Part shown: piece after piece, positions 27,817 to 37,674 of the stretch | Layout of the letters: every line of letters begins with the position of its first letter | Position numbering within the stretch: position 1 is the stretch's first letter | From: Methylophaga thalassica | Lineage (GTDB): Bacteria > Pseudomonadota > Gammaproteobacteria > Nitrosococcales > Methylophagaceae | Direction of reading: 5' to 3' | NCBI RefSeq assembly: GCF_030159795.1 | Contig: NZ_BSND01000003.1 | Coordinates: forward strand, 912,513 to 976,512 | Length of the DNA stretch: 64,000 nucleotides | Program-made: the position numbers and the translations under genes | Notes under the pieces: model-generated | Databases searched by the model: none | What the model was told of the DNA's origin: nothing | Seen by the model: the letters and a program-made list of their open reading frames with translations, nothing else

Positions 27817-29388
27817 GTGAATCTTGATCTGACAGCTGTTTTGCCCGTTCTTATTCCGCTGACATTGTCATTAGCCGGCTTTATCACAGGCTTAAGTCGT
27901 ATTAGTGACAAAACGCGTCAGATAATGCTCAAATGGATTTCGGCAGCCATTATGATCTCCGCTATCGTCATTACAGCGGGACACATCGAAAAAACAGACA
28001 AGCCACAAGCATTACTGGCAATGAATAATGTGAATCTGCTGGTGCTATTGCTGGTGTGTTTTATGGCGATAGTGTTAATCAAATTCTCACAGCGTTATCT
28101 GTTTGCTGAGAAAAACACTCATCGTTACTGGCGTTGGTTATTCCTCAGTTTAACGTCCGTCTCCGTCGTCATTGTCAGCAATCATTTATTACTGTTCTGG
28201 TTGGGCTGGGTGTCTATTAGTTTATGTTTCCATCGCTTATTATTGTTTTATCCCGACAGACCACGCGCCGTTCTGGCCGCACATAAAAAATTTATTTTAG
28301 CGAGAGTAGCCGAGATTTTTTTACTCAGCGCGATTGTGTTGTTGTACTCACAGCTGGGGACGTTTTATCTGGCTGAAATGACCAATCATTACATGAGTGC
28401 AGGTATTCCGGTTGAACTGAGTCTGGCAGAAAAATGTGCGGCCATTATGCTTGCCTTAACTGCCTTGATTAAGTGTGCACAGTTACCCGTACATGGGTGG
28501 TTGATTCAGGTTGTAGAAGCGCCGACGCCAATCAGTGCTTTATTGCATGCTGGCATTATCAATCTGGGTGGCTTTTTGTTACTGAGTTTTGCCCCATTAA
28601 TCGCCTTCAGCTCAGATGCACAATGGTTGATATTGATTATTGCAGGGCTGAGCACCTTGGTTAGTGCCTTGGTGATGATGACGCGTATCAGCGTTAAGGT
28701 AAAACTGGCCTGGTCAACCTGTGCTCAGATGGGCTTGATGCTGATTGAATGTGCCTTAGGTTTACATGAACTGGCATTACTTCATTTAATTTCTCACTCA
28801 CTCTATAAGGCTTATATGTTCCTCAGTGCCGGTGATGTTCTGCAGGAATATAGCTTGAAGCAATTAGCGCCGCAGAAAAATGTGACGTTTATTTCTGCCA
28901 TGTCGAGTTTATTATTGGTCGTCATCAGCACCTATGGGATTGTGTATTTCACTTCTTATTCAGGGCCACTGAGTGTTTGGTTATTAGTAAATACAGCGTT
29001 GGCGCTATATCTGGTCTCTGCTGTCAGAAATGGCACCATACTTCAATTTTTAACTTCTTGTCTGACAGTGGCGTTACTGGTTGGCTTTTACATGGGCGGG
29101 AAAACCATTTTGACTTGGGTAATGCCACCTTTGCCGGCGAGTACGATGTTTGACGCCATGGACATCTGGTTGTCTGCACTCTTTGTTGCCTTATTTTTAC
29201 TTGCCGTACAGGTGCGAGTATTTCCTCAGGCTAAAGCGACCAGAACCTTATATCGCTGGTTGTTTTCTGGTTTGTATTTAGATGAACTCATGACCCGTCT
29301 GACCTTGTTTCTCTGGCCGATCACGTTAAGACCAGAGACAGCTATCAAACAGAACGATCCGTCGCTTACCAAGGAGCCGACTTCATGA
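27817..29388 (+). CDS. dabB: DabB, ion-translocating subunit of the DAB inorganic-carbon pump
   Basis: The product of about 523 aa is a polytopic membrane protein of the NuoL/MrpA antiporter-like family, with the conserved segments QLPVHGWLIQVVEAPTPISA and LHAGIINLGGFLLL. In DAB systems it couples an ion gradient to carbon accumulation by DabA. GTG codons at 27811 and 27817 are both possible; the second is better spaced behind AAGGAGGT (27803-27810). The stop overlaps the dabA start by four bases. It was formerly annotated as an NADH dehydrogenase subunit 5-like protein. Confidence 0.92.
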   Translation: MNLDLTAVLPVLIPLTLSLAGFITGLSRISDKTRQIMLKWISAAIMISAIVITAGHIEKTDKPQALLAMNNVNLLVLLLVCFMAIVLIKFSQRYLFAEKNTHRYWRWLFLSLTSVSVVIVSNHLLLFWLGWVSISLCFHRLLLFYPDRPRAVLAAHKKFILARVAEIFLLSAIVLLYSQLGTFYLAEMTNHYMSAGIPVELSLAEKCAAIMLALTALIKCAQLPVHGWLIQVVEAPTPISALLHAGIINLGGFLLLSFAPLIAFSSDAQWLILIIAGLSTLVSALVMMTRISVKVKLAWSTCAQMGLMLIECALGLHELALLHLISHSLYKAYMFLSAGDVLQEYSLKQLAPQKNVTFISAMSSLLLVVISTYGIVYFTSYSGPLSVWLLVNTALALYLVSAVRNGTILQFLTSCLTVALLVGFYMGGKTILTWVMPPLPASTMFDAMDIWLSALFVALFLLAVQVRVFPQAKATRTLYRWLFSGLYLDELMTRLTLFLWPITLRPETAIKQNDPSLTKEPTS

Positions 29389-31751
29389 ACAGTGTTAATA
29401 AGTCATTGACTGAACTCAGTGTTGAGCATGCGACTGCCATCAATCAAGCGAGTTCATTGATTGCCCCAAACTGGCCTCTGGATCGATTTATTGCGGTGAA
29501 TGCCCTGTGGGAGTTTCGTGAGCAAACCATCGAGTCTGCTTCAGCCAGAGTAGGGGCATTACAAGGTTTGAAAACCACAATGTCAGCTGACTATTACCTG
29601 GATTTATTCGAACAAGGCGATATTAGTGAGTCGGCATTAATTGAATCTGCTAAGGCTTATGATGCCAGCACTGTGACAGTTGATGAACTCAAGGCAACAC
29701 TTGAACAGGCCCAGCCGAATGCGGCTTTGAGCATTGCTGAAATTGCCGATTTAAGCCGTGATCATCACAAAATGCGTTGGCAGGATGAAATCGTTCACCA
29801 GGTAAGTCAGTTTTGTGGTGAGTTTGTGAATCAGGAGCCTGAGACTTTCGATCATCTTTACGCTGCCTGGCTGGATTTCACGCGGCATGATTACGGCATG
29901 TCATTGCTGATGGGTGAGAAAAAACTGCGCCATGCTTTCACTCAGCTACCCGACAATCCAGACAGCTTGTTTGCTCAGGCTGTTGCTGAGCTGGAATTAT
30001 CTCCACAACAACTAGAGTTGTATGCCCATAAGTTATTGATGTGTATTAATGGCTGGGCCAGCTATTTTGCATGGCAACGTTGGGAAAACCGTCTCAACAA
30101 TCAACAAACAGCCTGTGTCGAAGCGCTACTAGCGATTCGGATCGCCTGGGATTTGATTATCTGGCGTCAGTTGAAAAGCAAGCCTGGGCAGGTTGAATTC
30201 AGCGCATTAAAACAACAGTGGCAGCATCAAAAAGCGTCTTTGATGTCGCGCATAGCCGCCCATCATGATTATGCCTGTCATTATTGGATATGGGCTTATG
30301 CAGCTGAACTGAGTTACCAACGACAATTACAGAAAACCTTAAGCCAAACAGCCAAGCCACTTGATTCAACACCGGTCTTACAAGCCGCATTTTGTATTGA
30401 TGTACGTTCTGAACGTATCAGACGCAATCTGGAATTACAGAGTGAGGCTATTCAAACTATTGGTTTTGCCGGTTTCTTTGGCTTACCTATTACATATCAA
30501 CCGGCACAGACTCAGGCAAATCGTCCTCAGCTACCGGGCTTGATTGCGCCTTCAGTGATAGTGAGTGAGCAAACGCCGAATCATAAGAAACTGAATAAGG
30601 TGAGTAACGCAAGTACTTGGAAAAACTGGGCGAGTTCACCGGTATCGTCATTCACCATGGTAGAAACCATGGGCTGGACCTACGCTTATAAACTGATTAA
30701 AGATAATTTCTTTAGTAAAAAGAAAGAAAAATTAATAGATGAGTTCACCCACCATCAAGACTGGCAATTAACTCAAAACCACACTGAGTTAAGCTTGCTC
30801 GAAAAAGTTAATTTGGTTACCGGCGTACTTAAAGGCATGGGACTGACGAAGACGTTTGCATCCACCATATTATTGCTGGGCCATGGTAGTGAAACTCGCA
30901 ATAATTTGCATGCCTCAGGTCTGGACTGTGGTGCTTGTTGTGGTCAGAGTGGCGAGGTGAATGTCCGAGTTTTAACCAGCCTGTTAAACGATCCTGCTAT
31001 CAGAACGGAGCTGCAAAAAGCGGACATCCATATTCCAGAACAAACACGTTTCATAGCAGGATTACATAACACCACAACTGATGAAATTGTGTGTTTTGAC
31101 ACATTGAATAATGATGATATTGAAGCCTGGTTAAAACAGGCTTCCATAGAAACTCGTCGTGAACGCGTTCAGATAATGGATGCAGCATTAAAAGACCTGG
31201 ATGATGCTTCATTAGAAAAATCACTTAAAGACAGAGGCAAAGACTGGTCTGAAGTGCGTCCTGAATGGGGCTTGGCCAATAATGCGTCATTTATTGTGGC
31301 ACCTCGTCAACGTACGCGTGGACTGGATTTACAAGGACGCTCCTTTTTGCATGATTATGACTGGCAGTCAGACGCTGAATTTGCATTACTAGAGCAAATC
31401 ATGACGGCGCCGATGATCGTCACGCAGTGGATTAATATGCAGTACAACCTATCGGTGACAGATAATACGTTTTTCGGCAGTGGTAATAAGTTGTTACACA
31501 ATGCCGTTGGTCAGCATGTCGGCGTGTTTGAGGGGAATGGTGGCGATTTACGAATTGGTCTCGCAATGCAATCTATTCATGATGGAGAGCAGTGGCGTCA
31601 CCAACCACTTAGACTCAGTGTTTATATTGCTGCTCCGAAACAAGCGATTGAAAATGTGATTGCCAAGCATAAAACTGTACGTGATCTTGTTGAAAACGGT
31701 TGGTTGTTTATCCTGCACTGGTCTGATGATAACACTTTTGAGCGACTGTAA
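29385..31751 (+). CDS. dabA: DabA (UPF0753/DUF2309), carbonic anhydrase-like subunit
   Basis: The 788-aa protein carries the DabA zinc-site residues: Cys337 and Asp339 in CIDVRSERIRR, and His500 and Cys515 in the HGSETRNN ... DCGACCG region. The Cys-x-Asp pair and the 15-residue His-Cys spacing match those described for Halothiobacillus DabA. DabA is a cytoplasmic, membrane-associated enzyme proposed to hydrate CO2 unidirectionally under DabB energisation, raising internal bicarbonate. In a methylotroph this could feed anaplerotic carboxylation. A long hairpin follows the gene. Confidence 0.94.
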   Translation: MNSVNKSLTELSVEHATAINQASSLIAPNWPLDRFIAVNALWEFREQTIESASARVGALQGLKTTMSADYYLDLFEQGDISESALIESAKAYDASTVTVDELKATLEQAQPNAALSIAEIADLSRDHHKMRWQDEIVHQVSQFCGEFVNQEPETFDHLYAAWLDFTRHDYGMSLLMGEKKLRHAFTQLPDNPDSLFAQAVAELELSPQQLELYAHKLLMCINGWASYFAWQRWENRLNNQQTACVEALLAIRIAWDLIIWRQLKSKPGQVEFSALKQQWQHQKASLMSRIAAHHDYACHYWIWAYAAELSYQRQLQKTLSQTAKPLDSTPVLQAAFCIDVRSERIRRNLELQSEAIQTIGFAGFFGLPITYQPAQTQANRPQLPGLIAPSVIVSEQTPNHKKLNKVSNASTWKNWASSPVSSFTMVETMGWTYAYKLIKDNFFSKKKEKLIDEFTHHQDWQLTQNHTELSLLEKVNLVTGVLKGMGLTKTFASTILLLGHGSETRNNLHASGLDCGACCGQSGEVNVRVLTSLLNDPAIRTELQKADIHIPEQTRFIAGLHNTTTDEIVCFDTLNNDDIEAWLKQASIETRRERVQIMDAALKDLDDASLEKSLKDRGKDWSEVRPEWGLANNASFIVAPRQRTRGLDLQGRSFLHDYDWQSDAEFALLEQIMTAPMIVTQWINMQYNLSVTDNTFFGSGNKLLHNAVGQHVGVFEGNGGDLRIGLAMQSIHDGEQWRHQPLRLSVYIAAPKQAIENVIAKHKTVRDLVENGWLFILHWSDDNTFERL

Positions 31752-31757
31752 ATTAAT

Positions 31758-31794
31758 TCAGAGTATGACATTTTTCTACAGCGTCATACTCTGA
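31758..31794 (+). terminator. 12-bp hairpin after dabA
   Basis: Arms 31758-31769 and 31783-31794 are perfectly complementary with a 13-nt loop. No immediate T-run follows (a T5 tract lies about 11 bases on), so it may be a 3'-end stabiliser or weak terminator. Confidence 0.6.
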
Positions 31795-31851
31795 GTTTGC
31801 GCCTATTTTTATTAGTTTTAAAATGTTACAAAATTTTGCGTAATCAGTATT

Positions 31852-33396
31852 TTACACCTTAAATTGATTGGCTTCTTTTGATAGCTTATCGGCAAGGGAT
31901 TGATTTTCACGTGTAATATCGAGAGATCCTCTTGTGCTCGAAATGATGGCATCATTTGTGGTGAATACTTCTTGCAATGTACGACTGATTTTTTCTGCAA
32001 CATTACTTTGTTCTGCGAGCATTTGTGAAATTTGTACATTGAGATCACTAATTCTAATTGCACCTGTAGAAGCGTCCTTCATAGCACTGTCAGCTTTGTT
32101 AACCGTATTGATTGTTGTTTGCCCACGACTTTGACATTCGCTAATGTTTTTTGTCATGACTTCTACAGAACTATTGATTTGTTTGGCCATCAACATGATG
32201 GATTCTGTCGCCCCTTTACTCTTGAGAGCAAGGCTTCTAACTTCTTCGGCAACAACAGAAAAGCCTCGGCCATGTTCTCCGGCTCGAGCTGCCTCTATAG
32301 AAGCATTGAGGGATAAGAGATTTGTTTGTTCAGAAACTTCACTAATCAATTGAATTGATGAGTTAATGCCTTCGATACTATTATTTAAACCCGTGAATGT
32401 AGATTCAACCTGTTTCAGATTATTGATGAGACTAACCACTTCTTCTAATGCCTCATGACTAATTGACTCAGTTTGTTTCAGACTCTCGGTTGCTTGTAAC
32501 GATAGTGCACTAGCTTCTTCCGTTGTTTTTGACACACTAGAAATACTTTGTGACATCTCTTCTGATGCTGCAGCAACGGATTCAACTCGAGCGTTTTGAT
32601 GGTTCAGTTCTAACACATCCTCTTCTAGTGATTTGACTGAGGATTGTGCGAGTTCATCTAAGCGAGCTCCAGCATGTTTGAATTCAGCGAATGCATGACG
32701 GATAGTGCCATAGAATGATTTCAGGCTCTTAACAAACTCGTCATCACTCACTGTGGTGGCTTTAATATCATTGAAGCTAATTGTAAAGTCACGATCTTTA
32801 GCAGAGTTTTGGATGGTTACCATCAATTTGTTTGACAAATCAAACTGTGCTTGCATCCTCAAGCAAAAAAAGACAAGAACGGCTGTTTCGATGATCACAA
32901 ACGCTGCATGAATGAAGAATATCTCCCAATCACACTGTATCCCATACACCACATAATCAATATTCCATAACTGGGTGTCAGCTAATTGTAGGGGTACAGA
33001 AACGGCATGGTGAACAGCAATAACGCCAGCCGCTAGCAGCAGCATTTTGTAGTCACGCCAGATTATGATGAATGCTAGCGTTGCAAAGATATGAAAGTGC
33101 ATTTCGAGTCGACCAAACTGTTGCATGATCACAATCATAGACATAAGCATCAGGCTGACAGTCATGATAGAACGAGACGCTAATGTGCCAGGCATAGTCT
33201 TGTAGACAAAAAATGAGGATAAACATGCCAAAGTTGCGGGTATGGCACCATGAATATGTGTACCAAACCCCATTGGTACAAGAAAATAGATAAACGGCAA
33301 GTGACTTAGCAGAATGATCAAAACGAGCTTGTCGCTCGCCTGCATGTCCTGCTGTCTTCTTGCGTAAAGCTGGCTGTAATCTCTGTCATTACTCAT
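31852..33396 (-). CDS. Methyl-accepting chemotaxis protein with His-rich multi-helix membrane sensor
   Basis: This 514-aa MCP lacks a large periplasmic domain. Residues about 22-180 form five to six membrane helices carrying paired histidines (H47/H49, H100/H102, H129/H130, plus H32 and H163) in motifs such as LEMHFHIF and GVIAVHHAV. No clear HAMP is seen. The C-terminal signalling hairpin is typical ([21 protein letters not shown]). The His pairs inside the membrane suggest heme or metal coordination, hence redox, oxygen or copper sensing; that is inference. The start overlaps the 3' end of the SCO1-like gene by eight bases, so the two are co-expressed. Confidence 0.88.
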   Translation of the reverse strand: MSNDRDYSQLYARRQQDMQASDKLVLIILLSHLPFIYFLVPMGFGTHIHGAIPATLACLSSFFVYKTMPGTLASRSIMTVSLMLMSMIVIMQQFGRLEMHFHIFATLAFIIIWRDYKMLLLAAGVIAVHHAVSVPLQLADTQLWNIDYVVYGIQCDWEIFFIHAAFVIIETAVLVFFCLRMQAQFDLSNKLMVTIQNSAKDRDFTISFNDIKATTVSDDEFVKSLKSFYGTIRHAFAEFKHAGARLDELAQSSVKSLEEDVLELNHQNARVESVAAASEEMSQSISSVSKTTEEASALSLQATESLKQTESISHEALEEVVSLINNLKQVESTFTGLNNSIEGINSSIQLISEVSEQTNLLSLNASIEAARAGEHGRGFSVVAEEVRSLALKSKGATESIMLMAKQINSSVEVMTKNISECQSRGQTTINTVNKADSAMKDASTGAIRISDLNVQISQMLAEQSNVAEKISRTLQEVFTTNDAIISSTRGSLDITRENQSLADKLSKEANQFKV

Positions 33397-33964
33397 TGTG
33401 TTTTTCCGCTTTGATATTGAGGTCTTGAAGTATTTTTTTTGTCGTAGGGTTGGTATAGGTTAGTAAGCTATTATCTTGTGGAAAATAGCTATACAAATAA
33501 CCCGCATGGTTAATCACCCCATTTGCAAGTTGTTGAATATTCTCATGTACTAGATCAAAACCAGATAGTTCTTGGACATTTAGCCCTGTGTATTCTGCTA
33601 ACCACGTTAGGTATGTTTCTTTATCTACTTCATCGCCGATGTTCACGACATAGAGATTTAGTTCGGAGGGATAAGCCTCGTTCAACTCTTTGATAAGTTG
33701 ATAGTTTGATGGACAGATATCTTCGCAGCCTGAAAAGGAAGCCAGTATCAGTGCGGGTGCCAGGGGGGGAGAGTTCATAAATTGAGGAAAATGAATATCA
33801 GGATGACTTTCGTATCCGTGTAATTCGGATCCTGTAATGATTTTTGCAATTGAGGGGGATAAAAAAAAGCTAAAAAAAGCGAGCACAAGCAGTATTAGTG
33901 GAATGAGCAGCTGCTTTATGTGATGAGACGTAGTCGATTTAGAAGAAGTGGAGCTATTTGACAT
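33389..33964 (-). CDS. SCO1/SenC-like membrane-anchored thioredoxin-fold protein
   Basis: The 191-aa protein has an N-terminal anchor (about residues 18-37) and a thioredoxin-like domain with the SCO motif CxxxC (Cys80, Cys84 in CEDICP). The distal conserved His (His153 in [11 protein letters not shown]) is also present; together these three residues bind copper in SCO proteins. The usual role is CuA-site assembly in cytochrome oxidase or thiol redox control. It lies alone with a chemoreceptor rather than with oxidase genes, which is unusual and suggests that it feeds a copper or redox signal to the receptor. A G7 tract (C7 in the coding strand) is present near codon 66. Confidence 0.85.
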   Translation of the reverse strand: MSNSSTSSKSTTSHHIKQLLIPLILLVLAFFSFFLSPSIAKIITGSELHGYESHPDIHFPQFMNSPPLAPALILASFSGCEDICPSNYQLIKELNEAYPSELNLYVVNIGDEVDKETYLTWLAEYTGLNVQELSGFDLVHENIQQLANGVINHAGYLYSYFPQDNSLLTYTNPTTKKILQDLNIKAEKHNE

Positions 33965-34172
33965 AGTGCCTCACACAAGAGAGCTAGAATCAATCAGTAA
34001 CTATATGTCTTCATGTACTCGGAGCTATACTCACCAATGGATTGTCGCCCATCTCGCAACCATGTTGACCTAAATTATTTATCGGCAGTTTTATTCAAAA
34101 GTGAAATAAAAAAATGTTCTACGATAAAAATTTTTATTTTTATGTTGGCGAGATTGCATTCCAGCTCCAGCT

Positions 34173-34724
34173 CTAGCTCTTGCGTTGAATGGCTAGCTTT
34201 AATAGTGCAGCCACTGACATGGCATCAATAATCTCGCCGTTCATGGCCATTTCAATGGCTGTATCTAGCGGGACTTTTATTAATTCAATGTCTTCAGTCT
34301 CTTCAAGTTCTTGCTCGCCAGGTGTCAGCTCTGTGGCAAGAAATATATAAGCTTTTTCGTCTGTCACTGAGTTGGAGGTACGTAATTCCATGAGTGGCTG
34401 CCAGTTTTTAGCGGTTAATCCCGTTTCTTCTTTGAGTTCTCTTTTCGCCGCTTCCAGGGGAGGCTCATCAAGTGGGCCGCCACCTTCAGGAATTTCAATG
34501 GTGGTTTCATTATTTGGATAGCGACTTTGTTGTACCAACCAAGTATGATCGTCATCATCAATGGCGATGACGCCAATGGCGCGGGATTTGAAATGAACCA
34601 CACCATAGATGCCCTCGCTGCCATTGGGTCTAATGACTTCTTCATGACGGATTTGAATCCACGGATTGTCATAGACTATCTGCAGTGATTTCTGTATCCA
34701 GCCACCTATTTTTGTTTTTGACAT
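34173..34724 (-). CDS. Nudix hydrolase (ADP-sugar pyrophosphatase type)
   Basis: The 183-aa protein contains a full Nudix box GX5EX7REUXEEXGU (GGGPLDEP ... RELKEETGL) that binds Mg2+ for pyrophosphate hydrolysis. The family-like N-terminal segment (IQIRHEEVIRPNGSEGIYGV) and the FLATELTPGEQELEETEDIEL tail are typical of ADP-ribose pyrophosphatases. It is a single gene; the exact substrate is not determinable. Confidence 0.9.
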   Translation of the reverse strand: MSKTKIGGWIQKSLQIVYDNPWIQIRHEEVIRPNGSEGIYGVVHFKSRAIGVIAIDDDDHTWLVQQSRYPNNETTIEIPEGGGPLDEPPLEAAKRELKEETGLTAKNWQPLMELRTSNSVTDEKAYIFLATELTPGEQELEETEDIELIKVPLDTAIEMAMNGEIIDAMSVAALLKLAIQRKS

Positions 34725-34837
34725 ATTAATTTGTGATCAAAAAATGAAAATAAAATAAAAAATAGTACTTTAGTACAATAGATATTTACTTGCAGCACTA
34801 ATAAGCTTTAAGTAATCACATATAAGGAAGATTCAAA

Positions 34838-35953
34838 ATGCGTTTTTCTAAACTTGCCATGGTCGGATTAGTTACTCTAAGTGTCAATCAACTTGCTTAC
34901 GCTGATGCTGTTGAGATTGACGCCATGTCTCTTCTTAATCAATACAATCTCATTACTAGTGGTAATGTGATCAGTACTTCTGAAATTGATGGTAACGCAT
35001 TAATCGGTGGCAATGTTACTGGTGGCATGTACAACATGCATTCAACTTCCAATGCAGTCGTTCCTTCTCTGACTGTTGGCGGTGACCTTAACGGCACTGT
35101 GCAAACAAAAGGTAAGGGCGTTAACATCGGTGGTAATGTGTCGGGCTCACTGAACATTAATGACGGTGGCGATGCATATATGAACTCAGTCTCAGGCTGG
35201 GTGCAAAATAATGCCAACGGTAATGGTTCGACCTCAGTCATCGGCGATATTTCTGGCAGTGTCAATACCAACGGCGGTAATACCATCTATGGCGGCACTA
35301 ATACAGGTTTTGCTGGCGCTAACGGTAGTGGTACGGTTATCAATCAACCTGTATCAGCACCGTTTGACCCGGCTGCTGCAGCGGCAAATGCGGTGAATAC
35401 ATTAGGCCAGTTTTCGAACCAGTTAGCAGGCACTGATTTCAATAGTAACTACACCATTACCGGTGGCAAAGTGACTTTTAATGCCACACCAAATACTGAT
35501 GGACTGGCTGTGTTTAATATTAACGACGGTCAGAGCTTCTTCGAGAGCGTCAATGAGTTTGCATTTAACCTCGGTAGTGCTACCAGTATTTTATTCAATG
35601 TCTTTGATGACGCACTTTCTGAATACGATATCAGCGTGAATTTCCTGGCTAACTCAGCCGTTGATTTAGCGGATATGCTGTTATGGAATTTTGTTGATGC
35701 AGATAGTCTTCATATCACAGCACAATTTGGCGGTAGCATTTTAGCGCTGGGTACGGATGTGACTACTTATGGCAATATTGAAGGCACATTAGTGGCTAGA
35801 AGCTTGAATCAAAATGCTGAAATTCACTCACAGCCATCTGGTTTTATTCCTCCATCAGCAGTGCCTGTTCCTGCAGCAGCCTTTTTGTTTGCTCCAGCAT
35901 TACTTGGCTTCTTAGGTCTGCGTCGTAGAGCAAACCTACAAAAAGCGGCTTAG
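34838..35953 (+). CDS. Choice-of-anchor A family surface protein with PEP-CTERM-like sorting tail
   Basis: The 371-aa product has a signal peptide (to about residue 22) and a choice-of-anchor A domain with repeated Gly/Asn-rich beta-helix-like units (NALIGGNVTGG, GGDLNGTVQTKGKG). The C-terminal sorting signal comprises a VPVPAAAF motif, a hydrophobic helix and a basic end (LRRRANLQKAA). This tripartite tail is recognised by exosortase in Gram-negative bacteria, so the protein is probably processed and exported to the surface or extracellular matrix. No exosortase gene lies in the window. An AAGGAAG ribosome site precedes the ATG, and a terminator follows. Confidence 0.88.
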   Translation: MRFSKLAMVGLVTLSVNQLAYADAVEIDAMSLLNQYNLITSGNVISTSEIDGNALIGGNVTGGMYNMHSTSNAVVPSLTVGGDLNGTVQTKGKGVNIGGNVSGSLNINDGGDAYMNSVSGWVQNNANGNGSTSVIGDISGSVNTNGGNTIYGGTNTGFAGANGSGTVINQPVSAPFDPAAAAANAVNTLGQFSNQLAGTDFNSNYTITGGKVTFNATPNTDGLAVFNINDGQSFFESVNEFAFNLGSATSILFNVFDDALSEYDISVNFLANSAVDLADMLLWNFVDADSLHITAQFGGSILALGTDVTTYGNIEGTLVARSLNQNAEIHSQPSGFIPPSAVPVPAAAFLFAPALLGFLGLRRRANLQKAA

Positions 35954-35975
35954 TAATTTGTTCCAGGTAAAAATA

Positions 35976-36004
35976 AAAAGCCACCTTAAACGGTGGCTTT
36001 TTTG
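35976..36004 (+). terminator. Bidirectional intrinsic terminator
   Basis: A GCCACC/GGTGGC stem is flanked by A and T runs. It lies between the choice-of-anchor gene and the convergent gene at 36027, and can serve both. Confidence 0.92.
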
Positions 36005-36026
36005 TTTCTAATACTTTTATGAATGA

Positions 36027-36464
36027 CTATTTTTGTCGCTCTAATGTGGCACAACCTGCAGTCGCATGCTCCCAGGTTTCCACATAACAGGTGCCTATCG
36101 TATTGTCGTTAAGAATACGACCATGGACATAACCATGGCTTGGTGTTGATACCCAGGTGAAAGATTTATTATCAGGATAAATCACACCAAAAAAGTGTTT
36201 AGTGCCATCAGCATAAGTAAAAGTGCCACGAAAACGACGATCTTGCTGTTCTGTAATAGTGACGGTTTTATCATCCCAGGTTTTATAACCTTTTTCATCG
36301 GATACCGTGAGATTAACACCACTCCAGGTGCCAACCAGATTAGGAATCTGTTTCGCTTTTATCTCAGTTTGGTAATAGTGATAAGCAATTCCTGCGGTAT
36401 TCACTAACACGAGTAGCCACAATAAGAATTGTGAAGCGGCATTACCGGATTGTTTTTTTATCAT
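36027..36464 (-). CDS. Membrane-anchored small protein of unknown function
   Basis: The 145-aa product has one N-terminal membrane helix (about residues 11-28), then a periplasmic or extracytoplasmic beta-rich domain (LVGTWSGVNLTVSDEKGY, TVTITEQQDRRFRGTFTY) reminiscent of lipocalin-like or avidin-like barrels. It has two cysteines near the C-terminus. No family is recognised and no operon partner is evident. Confidence 0.65.
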   Translation of the reverse strand: MIKKQSGNAASQFLLWLLVLVNTAGIAYHYYQTEIKAKQIPNLVGTWSGVNLTVSDEKGYKTWDDKTVTITEQQDRRFRGTFTYADGTKHFFGVIYPDNKSFTWVSTPSHGYVHGRILNDNTIGTCYVETWEHATAGCATLERQK

Positions 36465-36552
36465 TTTATTTCTCTCTCTGGGTGAAAAGTCATCACTACG
36501 ATGATCATAAAAAAGTAAAGCAACGTCCTACTTTATCAATTTAAATTGATGA

Positions 36553-37551
36553 TTAGGCGTCAAAAATGAGCAGTTTATTTTTAGCTTCTTGTCGAAAACG
36601 ACGGGGCGATACACCAAATTGTGTTTTAAATGCCCGACTAAAGTGAGCCATATTGTTAAATCCGGATTCCAGTGCGATCTCGGTAATGGTGCGATGCATA
36701 AACTGCCGGCTATTTAATTTTCGATAGACGCTGTTGAGTCGTTGTTGTGTGACGTAACGCATTAACGATGTCTGCTCAGCTTGAAGAAGGTTATTGATGT
36801 AGCGCACGGACAGACCCACGGCTTCAGATATCATTTTGGGTGTTAATTCATGGTAGTGGCAGTGTTGATTAACATACCGTTTCACATGAAATAGTGTTGA
36901 GCTTTGAGTGTTGGATAGTTGAACTGACTTAGGTTCCAGTTGATTGAGTGACAAGGTCAGTAAATCAACAAGAGGATCTTGCAAGGAATGAAAGGCATTG
37001 CTATCCAGTATATCCAGTTGTTGCGTCAGAGACTGGATACAGGATGCTGCGATGGCTGCAGTGCCGGATTGAGTTGTTATTTTCTTTGCTGTCAGATTAC
37101 CTATATGACTGATCCGTTGTCTCAGGTAGTCTCTCGGGAGTGAGATAATTACTTTCGATACAGCCTGTGGCATGGTAATGCGGTGCCATTGTGTTGCATC
37201 GTATAAGGTCATATCACCTTTTTCTAAAAAGACTTCACGACCATCTTGTTCGAGTTTATATTTTCCCTCAGTGATTAAAACAGCAAAATAACAATCCTGG
37301 CTGATATCCGTCGGTTCTCTTGATAAACGCTCTATTTGCAGTGAATGAGATTTAATGGGCGATAGACGCACACCATTTTGCCATGGATATATAGCCATTT
37401 CGTTAAATACCGGTTCATCATTAAACGGATTAACATCGACATTCGCGTACTCACGTCCAATCACTTCTTTTAACCAATCCAGTCGGTGTGAATGTGGCTG
37501 ATCATCAGTACATAAGCGCTGCCCATGTAATTGGGAAAGGCTAGTATTCAT
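36553..37551 (-). CDS. AraC-family transcriptional regulator
   Basis: The product of about 332 aa has an N-terminal cupin-like effector domain of the AraC-binding-like type (about 40-190, EQDGREVFLEKGDMTLYDAT) and a C-terminal double HTH ending FNNMAHFSRAFKTQFGVSPRRFRQE. An upstream ATG at 37590 is in frame. The ATG at 37551 follows GAGAGAAA and leaves a 123-base divergent promoter region, so I prefer it. It is divergent from the small membrane protein gene at 37675, its likely target. Confidence 0.88.
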   Translation of the reverse strand: MNTSLSQLHGQRLCTDDQPHSHRLDWLKEVIGREYANVDVNPFNDEPVFNEMAIYPWQNGVRLSPIKSHSLQIERLSREPTDISQDCYFAVLITEGKYKLEQDGREVFLEKGDMTLYDATQWHRITMPQAVSKVIISLPRDYLRQRISHIGNLTAKKITTQSGTAAIAASCIQSLTQQLDILDSNAFHSLQDPLVDLLTLSLNQLEPKSVQLSNTQSSTLFHVKRYVNQHCHYHELTPKMISEAVGLSVRYINNLLQAEQTSLMRYVTQQRLNSVYRKLNSRQFMHRTITEIALESGFNNMAHFSRAFKTQFGVSPRRFRQEAKNKLLIFDA

Positions 37552-37674
37552 GTTTCTCTCTCTCATATTGACCATCGCTTTATCGGTCATGTTATTGCGC
37601 CTTTTGAGTCAAGACGTCGGTTTTTATAAGTGGATAATAACACAGAAAAAAATGAGAAATTTGAGGAGAGAAAT

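Noticed and set aside
33762..33769. G7 run in the SCO1-like gene as a second contingency tract
   Set aside because: Seven bases is short for efficient slippage and can arise by chance from proline codons.
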